The notes below the pieces were generated by a model. It saw nothing but the letters and a program-made list of their open reading frames with translations, did not search any database and had not been told where the DNA came from. This document shows positions 27,939 to 37,400 of a stretch of 64,000 nt of DNA, one piece after another. The DNA comes from Chitinophagaceae bacterium (GTDB lineage: Bacteria > Bacteroidota > Bacteroidia > Chitinophagales > Chitinophagaceae): positions 1-64,000 of the forward strand of contig JACMLY010000120.1 in the NCBI GenBank assembly GCA_014379345.1, read 5' to 3'. Position 1 is the first letter of the stretch; every line of letters begins with the position of its first letter. Both the position numbers and the translations under genes were made by a program.

Positions 27939-30785
27939 TCATCTTGCATTCATTGCTTTTATCAGGGAGTCCAATTTGATATTTTGAGTTAATCGTTTAT
28001 TGATCCGGTTTAAAGTAGTATCGGACATGAACCAGTTCATTGCATACGGGGGCTCTCTTCTAAACCTTATATTCAATGGATTTTGCTTCCATTCATTGCG
28101 CTCCTCATATAAAGAGATTTGCACATAGTCGGCCCTGTTGTCGGAGAATTTATTGATATCACTAATAAAATTAATCAGCCTCATATCATTCACGGTTGTT
28201 TGCATATCATATGTTCCAATGATTGTAAGTAGTGGCCCCAGGAGATCATTTTTGATGGGATCAACAGGTTTTACATTGCGGGAAAATCCTACCGGACTGT
28301 TAACAATATGCAATACTTTAAAATGGATTTTTTTAATTTGCCTGGATAATATGGTGTCTTCCCTGGCAATGTTGAGGATATTTCTGATGATTTCCTGAAC
28401 CACTCCCGCCCCGGAATTATCAAAATATCCACCATCAACAAAATAGTTATCGCCTATTCTTCCTGCCGGGCTCAGATAAGGAAATCTCGCTCCTAAAATG
28501 GATCCTGAGGTAATGCTGATATCGGTATTTTTGCCCAATAAGTTTACTACGTCAACACGGTTATTGAAACCGGCATCCAATTTGAAGTTGGTCACTAAGC
28601 CCGGGTTGCCATCCTGCATGCGTGTTGTATTTACACATAAAATCGGCAAATAAACTTTCCCATCTTTCATCGCAGGAAATTGTGAAAGCGTGTCGTAGAA
28701 AGGTATTTGATAAATACTGTCTTCTTTTTTTAGAGAAGATTCTTCAAACGATTCTTCCAGTGCTGCACCCCTGTCTTTGGCGGAAGTAACATGAAATATA
28801 TAATTAAAATAATCGGGACCTAGCATTCTCGCTAACGTGTAAGTAAAATAATCCTGCTTTAAAAAAGATTTTGCCGAGGATTCGTACCAGGCATTTGGTT
28901 GCTGCGCCTTATCCCTTAACAGCGAAAAAAAGGTTGCTACCCCTACTCCCCCGCCGGAAGTGCCAGACAAACAAAATACGCGGTCTGAAAATCTTTTGGA
29001 AACATTATTTGCAATTGAAGAGTCTTCCAGTTTCCCCAGCACTGCGGCAGTCCAGTAGCCTGATCGCGACGCACCTCCGTTAGCCATTACAAAATACATA
29101 TCGAACCCTTGTTTACTTGTATCTTCCAATACCTTTCTATCATTCAGCCATGCAGACAGATAAGTACGTAAATGCGGGCGGTTCTCATAACCGTTATTTT
29201 TGTTTTTGAGATCCAGCGTTCTCACGTAGTGGGTTTCGGTATTGCTTAAAAGAAAAGCTGCCACAAAAAGGAGAAAATGAAAATTTAGTTTATATCGCAC
29301 TGAAAAAGCCGTAACAATATTTCCGAATGCCAACAGTACCCCAAATGCAAGAATCATGAATGGGAAGGGTCCGATATTTCTTGAGAAATTAAGCAAAATG
29401 ATCGCAAAGAAATATAAAATGATCCCTGCAGCCCCAATAAATAAAAACCATTTAAAATAACCGGCTTCTTTTCGTGGGATGCAGAAATAGTCCATGATCC
29501 TTTCAAATATGCTGCGCGATCCCGGTAATTCTTTTTCAGTTTCAAGGCGCACCTTTGATGCCGTTTTTTCCATCTCTACACGCCTTAGGTTGATGTAATA
29601 GATAAATACCAGATGGAATAACAGCAACAAGACAAACAGTGTCCAGATGGAAATTTTTTGAAACAAGCTTGTCACAATCGTGAGGATGATGAAAACCGAG
29701 AGAAATATCCAGAATGCCTTCCTGAAATCCGGCTTTGCTGCCTGCGTTTCGCTGATCCATTTATTAAAATAGCGAAGAATAATAAGTGCCATTACAAAAA
29801 GGATAGTTGCCTGTGAAGAACTGAGGCTGGAATATAAAACCGGTGATTGCAAAACTGCCAACTCAAGTATTAGAAAACATCCATTGCCAATGATGCGCGG
29901 AAACTCATCCAGGAAATCTTTGCCTATTTCAAAAAAGTGATTCCGTTGATTGTATTCTGCCTCCACGGTTTTACCATCCGTACCTGATACTTTTTGCAGA
30001 TCTCGTTGCTGCTTTGTTTTTTTGATGTACGAAATGATCCGGGAAGAATACCAGCTCACATATATCCAAAAGCCGATCGCCAGGAAAAAAACGATCCTCG
30101 TGTAATTTAATCCAAAAATAGTCCGTGACTTGTTTTCTGTAAAGGCAACAATAATATCTTTCCCCTGCCCGAGTTTCCAAAAACAAAAAATAGTCAGTAA
30201 AAGAAATAAAATTCCCGGGAAAAAAACCCACAAAGACTTTAAGAGTTGTGAAAGGTATCTGATAATACGGCCGGCAAAATCCAGTGAAAAGATTTTACCT
30301 GGTATCATTGATAAAATCAATGGAATAAGGCCCATGACCAATGAACCCCATTTAATCCATGTATAATAGCGCATTTCGGTTACAACATCCTTTGATTTTA
30401 TGTATTGAAATATTTTATAATCCTGTATTGCATCAATGACTGTACAAAGAATGATCGCGCCGATACCCATTGCCAACCAGGTTTTCAACCATCGCCTGGA
30501 CTCTTTTTTTCTTGCGTAGTTTAAGCTAAAACAAAGCACACTGCAGTATAAGATCATGAACAGATAATCCAGCCAGACAATTTTTTTAACAGCTATCATC
30601 CTGGTGTTATGCGCCCGCCAATAAGTCATAATTTCCTGGGAAGCCGCTGGTTTACTCCAGTTAAAACTGGTATAACTCAATCTTTTTACTCCGGAGCTTG
30701 CAATATTGTTTTGCTGGAATATGAAATAAAGGATTACTATAACTGCTGTTGCCGCGGCTATTATGAGCAGGCGTGGTATTTTCAT
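27939..30785 (-). CDS. membrane-anchored patatin-like phospholipase
   Basis: A 948-residue protein. The first half (about residues 1-530) has about a dozen hydrophobic helices. The second half is a patatin-like acyl hydrolase: oxyanion-type loop ANGGASRSG near residue 569, nucleophile motif GTSGGG (Ser near 608) and the Asp in VDGGYFDNSG near 783, which together form the Ser/Asp dyad. It probably cleaves acyl groups from phospholipids or another lipid at the inner-membrane surface. The side of the membrane is not known. It is transcribed alone, next to a HicB-like gene. The joining of many membrane helices to a C-terminal patatin domain is less common than the soluble form. Confidence 0.85.
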   Translation of the reverse strand: MKIPRLLIIAAATAVIVILYFIFQQNNIASSGVKRLSYTSFNWSKPAASQEIMTYWRAHNTRMIAVKKIVWLDYLFMILYCSVLCFSLNYARKKESRRWLKTWLAMGIGAIILCTVIDAIQDYKIFQYIKSKDVVTEMRYYTWIKWGSLVMGLIPLILSMIPGKIFSLDFAGRIIRYLSQLLKSLWVFFPGILFLLLTIFCFWKLGQGKDIIVAFTENKSRTIFGLNYTRIVFFLAIGFWIYVSWYSSRIISYIKKTKQQRDLQKVSGTDGKTVEAEYNQRNHFFEIGKDFLDEFPRIIGNGCFLILELAVLQSPVLYSSLSSSQATILFVMALIILRYFNKWISETQAAKPDFRKAFWIFLSVFIILTIVTSLFQKISIWTLFVLLLLFHLVFIYYINLRRVEMEKTASKVRLETEKELPGSRSIFERIMDYFCIPRKEAGYFKWFLFIGAAGIILYFFAIILLNFSRNIGPFPFMILAFGVLLAFGNIVTAFSVRYKLNFHFLLFVAAFLLSNTETHYVRTLDLKNKNNGYENRPHLRTYLSAWLNDRKVLEDTSKQGFDMYFVMANGGASRSGYWTAAVLGKLEDSSIANNVSKRFSDRVFCLSGTSGGGVGVATFFSLLRDKAQQPNAWYESSAKSFLKQDYFTYTLARMLGPDYFNYIFHVTSAKDRGAALEESFEESSLKKEDSIYQIPFYDTLSQFPAMKDGKVYLPILCVNTTRMQDGNPGLVTNFKLDAGFNNRVDVVNLLGKNTDISITSGSILGARFPYLSPAGRIGDNYFVDGGYFDNSGAGVVQEIIRNILNIAREDTILSRQIKKIHFKVLHIVNSPVGFSRNVKPVDPIKNDLLGPLLTIIGTYDMQTTVNDMRLINFISDINKFSDNRADYVQISLYEERNEWKQNPLNIRFRREPPYAMNWFMSDTTLNRINKRLTQNIKLDSLIKAMNAR

Positions 30786-31051
30786 TGATAACTGTTTAAG
30801 CTATTGTGTAAAGAAAAAACAGATTCCAGGTTTTCACACAATTTCAAGCTCTTCCAGAAAGAACCTTTTACAGGAATTCAGCATAGTATTCTTCGGTTCG
30901 GCATTTTCAAAAGATGCGGCAACGAAAAGTAATAAATATTTTGTACAGGCAGATAATTATTAAGTGTTGTTGTACTCAGCAGAGGGATATCAAGACGGTA
31001 AAAAGTGATTGCCGGAATAGACCTTCCGGAATTCTCATCTGACTCCTCATA
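30786..31051. other. intergenic region with a small hairpin
   Basis: There is no gene in this 266-bp gap. CCGGAA (31012-31017) and TTCCGG (31024-31029) form a 6-bp hairpin 20-40 bp after the HicB-like stop on the minus strand, followed at a distance by TTTTT, so it is at best a weak terminator. I looked for a HicA partner here and found none. Confidence 0.4.
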
Positions 31052-31327
31052 CTAATTAATATTGTTTTTAGAATGTATCTCTACATGTACCACAAAACAA
31101 TTTGCGTCTACACCACCTTCCTTAAAAATGCCGGCATTTCTATGATGTTGTAAACCTTTGGCTAATGGCATTTCATCCAGTTCTTCAATATGTAATTCTA
31201 ACGCTTCTTTCATATTGGCAAGGGTTTCCTCAACGGATTTTCCATATGCCCGGCAACCTGGTACGTCCGGAGAAAAAGATGAATAGTTGCTTTCTGCTTT
31301 CTCAATTAACACTAAATACTTTTGCAT
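31052..31327 (-). CDS. orphan HicB-like protein (UPF0150)
   Basis: A 91-residue protein with the HicB-type fold: YLVLIEKAESNYSSFSPDVPGCRAYG, then EETLANMKEALELHIE. The family serves as antitoxin to HicA, blocking an mRNA-cutting toxin, and usually represses its own operon. Here neither the 78 bp upstream nor the 266 bp downstream encodes a HicA-like protein with its double-stranded RNA-binding-like fold, and no C-terminal DNA-binding helix is obvious. Solitary copies of this family are common and of unknown role, so antitoxin function is not claimed. Confidence 0.75.
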   Translation of the reverse strand: MQKYLVLIEKAESNYSSFSPDVPGCRAYGKSVEETLANMKEALELHIEELDEMPLAKGLQHHRNAGIFKEGGVDANCFVVHVEIHSKNNIN

Positions 31328-31405
31328 ACAATGGTTTAAGATAAAAAAAAATTATTTTGGGTTATCCGTTAACTCAATCAATAGAAGTTTCCTGCAGTTT
31401 TTAAT

Positions 31406-34400
31406 CTAAACTTTTTGCTGTTGCAGCGGTTCAATTATAGCTATAGGTTTAACAGGAATGTGAATCTCCACAGAATGTTCGAGTTGGTCGTCGACAAGAT
31501 GAATGGTTTGATCCTTTACCGGCGAACCGTTGGTGGTAACCGATATAATTTCTTCCTGGGTATCTTTTTGAATGACTTTAATCAGGTAAAATGTATTTCT
31601 GAAACGGTACTTCACGCTGAAGGATTTCCATTCAGGGTGAGGGCTGGGTGCGATATGAAGCTTATCAACCTCAAGTCTCAATCCCAGTAACGATTCAACT
31701 ATAAGCTGGTACATCCATCCTGAGGATCCTGTATACCAGGTCCATCCCCCGCGGCCTTTGTGCTGGGGGGAAGCATAAACATCAGCGGCCACTACATAAG
31801 GTTCAACTTTATAAACCAGCATTTCTTCCTTTGTTTTGCCGTGATTGATGGGATTGATTATATCGAACAATTCCCAGGCACGCGAACTGTTCCCTATTGC
31901 GGCAGAAGCCATAACCATCCAGATCGCAGCATGTGTGTATTGTCCGCCATTTTCTCTCACGCCGGGTACATATCCTTTGATATAGCCAGGATTCAGGACT
32001 GATTTGTCGAATGGAGGATCGAGCAATTGGATCAACCCGATATCCCTGCGTACAAGTCGCTTATTCACCGATTCCATGGCGAGCTGTGCGCGCTGTGGAT
32101 TACCCGCTCCCGACAGCACCGACCAGCTTTGGGCGATAGAATCTATTTGACATTCATCATTTGTAGCTGATCCAAGTATCGCGCCGTCATCAAAATATGC
32201 ACGTCGATACCATTCACCATCCCACGCATGCCGGTCGATATTTAATTTCAACTGGTCAGCTTTTTCAATACACAGATTGGAAAATGTATTGTCGTTTTTT
32301 ATTAACGCTATTTTACTAAATAGTTTTAGTACAGAATACAGGAACCAGCCAAGCCAAACGCTTTCTCCGCGGCCATGTCTTCCGACCATATCCATGCCAT
32401 CATTCCAATCTCCCGAGCCGATCAATGGAAGTCCATGTTCTCCAACGGCCAGGCCTTTTTGAATGGCCTGCACGCAGTGTTCATATAAACTCGCAGAAAT
32501 ATCAGAATGGCGTGGGAGGTCATAATAAGATTCTTCACCGGGATTCAGAGAGCGTCCCTCCAAAAATTGACTGCGTTCCTCCAGTATCCCCGTATCGCCC
32601 GTGGTCAATACGTACCGGCTGGTTACGAATGGTAACCAGAGAAAATCGTCCGAGCACCTTGTGCGTACACCTCTGCCCGAGGGCGGGTGCCACCAATGTT
32701 GCACATCACCTTCCTTAAATTGCCTCGAAGCACCCAATAGGATCTGGGCCCTTGCCAATGCAGGCTCTGTATGGATGATTGCAATTACATCTTGTAATTG
32801 ATCCCGGAATCCAAACGCTCCACCAGATTGATAGAAACCGCTGCGGGCCCAAAGCCGGCAGGCTAGCGTTTGATACACAAGCCACCCGTTTGTGAGAATA
32901 TTCAGGGCCTGATTGGGTGTTTCGACCTGCAATGCCCCCAATGTTTTTTCCCAATATTCGTGTACTTCTTCCAGAACTTTGTTTGCGGCATTGAGCCCTC
33001 TGAACTGGCGAAGTGTGATGCTGGCTTCATATGCATTTATCCCCGTTCCTAAACGGAAGATCGCATCGCGTTCCTGGCCAATTGCCAGGTCACACGAAAT
33101 CTGGATGGCCGCGCATGGATCGAGGGCAGCACCTGTTCTTCCGGAAAGTTTTGAACGAAACATGGCATCCGGTTTTTTTAAAGATCCGTTTCTGCCTATA
33201 AATTCGGTTCTGTCTCCTGTCAGGTACCGGCTTGCGTCATCTACATCAAAGAATGCTACATGTTCATTGAATTCAGAATTATATTGATTTTTGGCAAACA
33301 ATGCTCCGCTGCTGGTATCCAATTCAGTAACAATATGCATAACCGATTTGCTACGCACGTCTCCGAGTACCCATTCTGCATAACCGGTAATGGTTAGCCG
33401 ACGGGCCCGGCCTGAATTATTTTTCAGTCTCAAAACATTGAACTTTATGCTTTCGGTGAGGCTTACATACACCCACAATTCCGAATAGATCCCGTCTTCC
33501 GTGCATTCAAAAACACTGTAACCAAATCCATGTCTTACGGTATATGTGGCAGAGCCCCGTACAGGCAATGGGGCAGGAGACCAGAAATACCCACTCTCTT
33601 CATCCCTGATATAAAAGGCTTCCCCGGAACGGTCACTGACCGGGTCATTGTTCCAGGGAGTTAGCCGGTATTCATGGGCATTCATTGCCCACGTATAGGA
33701 CTGACCGCTTTCAGAGATCACCGTTCCGAATTTCGCATTCGCAATTACGTTTACCCAGGGAGCAGGCGTTCTCTGTGTTTCTGATACGGTAATTTTATAT
33801 TCACGTCCATTAGGAGTAAAGCCACCTAAACCGTTAAAAAACTGTAGATCCTGCTGGGGAGGGTTGGGGGTGGCCAGCCTGGTAATGGTATGAGACAAAC
33901 TGGGAATAAGATTGGGCATTGCCGTCTTTCCTGTGCGGCGAAGGTTGACCTGGTCGGCCAATGTGCCCTTGGTATCGGTAATGATCACACGCGCTACCGT
34001 TTGTAAAAGAATGCGATCTTCCATAGATATCTGGTCTGCATTTCGTACAAAAATTCCACCTGGTCTGTCCGTCATATTTGCACCAATGCCAGCTGTCATA
34101 AGACTGAGGATCTGCTCTTGTAATACCTGCCGGTACCCACCCTGGTCTTCATTCCAGATCACAAGGTCCACCGCCATTCCCTTTAAACGCCAGTAAGCGT
34201 GCGCCTGTACCAGTTGTTTGACTAAAGCAATATTTGCAGAATCAGAGATCTGAAGGAGTACGATCGGTAAGTCGCCTGAAATAGAATAACTCCATAGAGC
34301 CGATTGACCACGATGATTTCTGATAAGCACAGATGGGTCTGCGCGCAATGAAGGATTGACGTAAATGATAGAGCTTGCCAATCGCCCATAAAGCTGGGCA

Positions 34401-37400
34401 TCGGCCTCCGTGGCGTTGATTTGTTGCAGGATCACCTGGCTATGCGTCCATGATAATTCTATCGCACGATCTGCAAGAATACGGTCCTGGTATTTTTCAA
34501 TAAGCCCCTGGCAGATCTCACGGGTTTCAGCAATCCCAAATACCAGATCCACTATTGCGGTTTCGTCGGGTTCAATAAATATCCGGTAACGGATGGAAAC
34601 AATAGGGTCCAGAACAGAACCTTGCGTATTGGATAAGGATTCCGAATGATTCATTGCATCGGGATTGGAAATCGTATTTCCTCTTCCGATGAATTTCATG
34701 CGATCCGTTTCATATGAAACCTCTGTTGTTTCTGCGCCATGCGCTTTCATAAGATGAAACATCCATGGTGATTTGTCTTCAACAGAGCGTGGACGTCGTG
34801 TACAAAGAATAGCATGATGATCAGGAATGATCTCTGTTTGCACAAACAGGTTGCTGAATGCGGGGTGTATCATGTCAGCAGCGGCCGACGTAAGTACCAC
34901 CTCCGTGTAGCTTGTGATCTCAATTGATTTTCTGCTTCGGGATTTGTTTGTGATGCGCACCCTTCTCATCTCGATATCGTCTTCGGGCGACACAATGATC
35001 TCTGTTTTTGTTTCGAAATCCTTGTCGCGTAAACGATATTCAGCATGGCCCTGTGAAAAAGTGACCTCATAATTTTTGACTTGTTTCAGGACCGGCTGGT
35101 GGGCGGCAGACCAATAGGATCCATTTTCTTCGCGGATATAGCAAAACGTACCCCAGTTGTCGCAGGTGCTATCTTCACGCCAACGGGTTACTGAAATATC
35201 TTTCCAGCGACTGTAGCCACCACCTGCGTTTGTTACCATTACATGATATCTTCCGTTTGATAACAATTGAACTTCGGGTACAGCTGTGTTGGGATTATTG
35301 ATCAACCTGACGGCTGCTGTTCCAAGCGTGGTTGTACTAGTGTCGGCGACATCCGTTGTATGCGTGAAGTAAGAAGTGGTCTTTGGAATGCGTTCCTGCA
35401 GTAACAATAATGTTGCCTGGAACTGAGGCTCCGACTCAAATCTTTTCTGCATAGGCCTGTCGAGAAGCAGATAAGCCAGTGACAGGAAGCTCATTCCCTG
35501 GTGATGGACCATAAATGATTTTACTACAGCAAATGATTGTCCTCTTGGTAACCTTGATGAGGTATAATCGATCGCTTCGTAAAATCCGTACCTCCCGGCG
35601 AAGCCTTCCTCCGCGAGTTGTTCAAGATTTTCACAGGCTGCTTCCGGTGAAACCATCAGAGCCATTACTGATGCATAGGGCGCTATCACCAAATCTGCTC
35701 CCAGTCCTCGTTTTAGTCCCAGCCCTGGAACACCAAATGCGCGGTATTGATAATTGAAATTTGCATCAACCATATTATACCCTGATTCGGAAACGCCCCA
35801 TGCAACTCCTCTTTGACTGCCATATTCTATCTGGCTTTCTACAGTAGCTTTATTAGTTTGATCCAACAATGTATTTTCATAGGTAGGCATTACCAGCAAC
35901 GGCATGAGATATTCAAACATTGAACCACTCCAGGAGAGCAAAATCGGATCCCCCCCGGTATTTGTAAGAAGTCGTCCAAGAGCAAACCAACTTTCCTGCG
36001 GTAACTTTCCCTGCGCAATGGCCACGAAAGTGCATAGTCTGGCTTCCGAAGCAAGCAGATCATAATAGCTTGGATCCCTGCGATGTTCTTCTACGTTATA
36101 CCCTATGGATAATAAGTGCTTTGATTTATCGTGCAAAAAATCATATTCCATATCTGCCAGCTCGAAAGTTTTGGTAACGAGACTGTCAATAGAAACGATT
36201 TTTTCATTTGCCATTTGTGCCCCTTGCACAATGGCTGATTGCAATGCATCAAGCCATTGATTTTCCTCAACGGTATTATCTGAAGATCGCCGGCGATTTA
36301 TTTCCGGGAGGAAATCAATTTCTATCCTGGCCAGTTGATGCAGAGTGGGTAATTCAGAGATAAAAGAAACATCAGAAAACTTTTGTGGAGCCTGCGGCAG
36401 TAATACCCAGGGTGTAAAAATGGCTATTTCACTTAGTGCACTTTGGCATTGTTTCGCAAGAGCGGCAGACCACAGATAGGTTTCGTTCTCCGTATTTATT
36501 TCCTGTTGTTGTAAAATATCTCCGATTTGTTTTGCCAATTTTTCAATCGAATTCTGAATAGTGCTTAACTCAATTGTTTCGGCGGTTAATAGTGGATCAA
36601 GTGTTTTCTTAAAAGCAGTAAATATGCCCGACCCCGATTTGTCGATTGTATTCTCCAACACCCGCAGAGTAACACGCAAGCCTTCAAATAACCGCGGACT
36701 CAATATTTTTTGATGAGGCAGGCTTATTAAGCCCTGACGCAGTGTTAATAAATGGCCTGCGAGATTCCCACTATCCACAGTGGAAACATAGCGTGGGGGA
36801 AGCAACTGTAATGTTTCCGTATCATACCAATTGTAAAAATGTCCACGAAATTTTTCCATTTTTTCCATGGTACTAACGGTATTGGCGGTACGCCCCAGCA
36901 GATCACTCACCGTAATGTATCCGAAATCATATGCCGAAAGGTTGGCGAGCAGGGAGAGACCTATATTAGTGGGAGAGGTTCGGTGGGCGATGATCGGCAC
37001 TGGATGTTCCTGGAAGTTATCCGGCGGCAGCCAGTTATCTTCCGGTCCGACAAACTTTTCAAAGAACGCCCATGTTTTCCGGGCTAGCATCTGCAGAAAA
37101 ATGGTTTGATCCGGTGTTAAGTTCGCCTCCTTTTTACCGAAAGGAAGACTTACTATCCAGGCAACAGCGGGCGACAGTATCCACAAGATCAGTATGGGAA
37201 TGGCTACGATTAATGCTATCGGGTTATAAATGACCAGTGAAACAAAAATGGCTAATCCCATGAACGGTCCTATCCACATTGTTCTGAAAGAATCGACTAA
37301 ACCTTTTGGGTTTGTTTTTTCGAGATTGCCTGAAGGATTCCATTCCAGCAATTTTTTGCGTGTAATGAGCATCCGCCATGTCGTAAGGATAATTGCATCA

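Noticed and set aside
30786..31051. A HicA toxin next to HicB
   Set aside because: No frame with the HicA pattern is visible in the gap.
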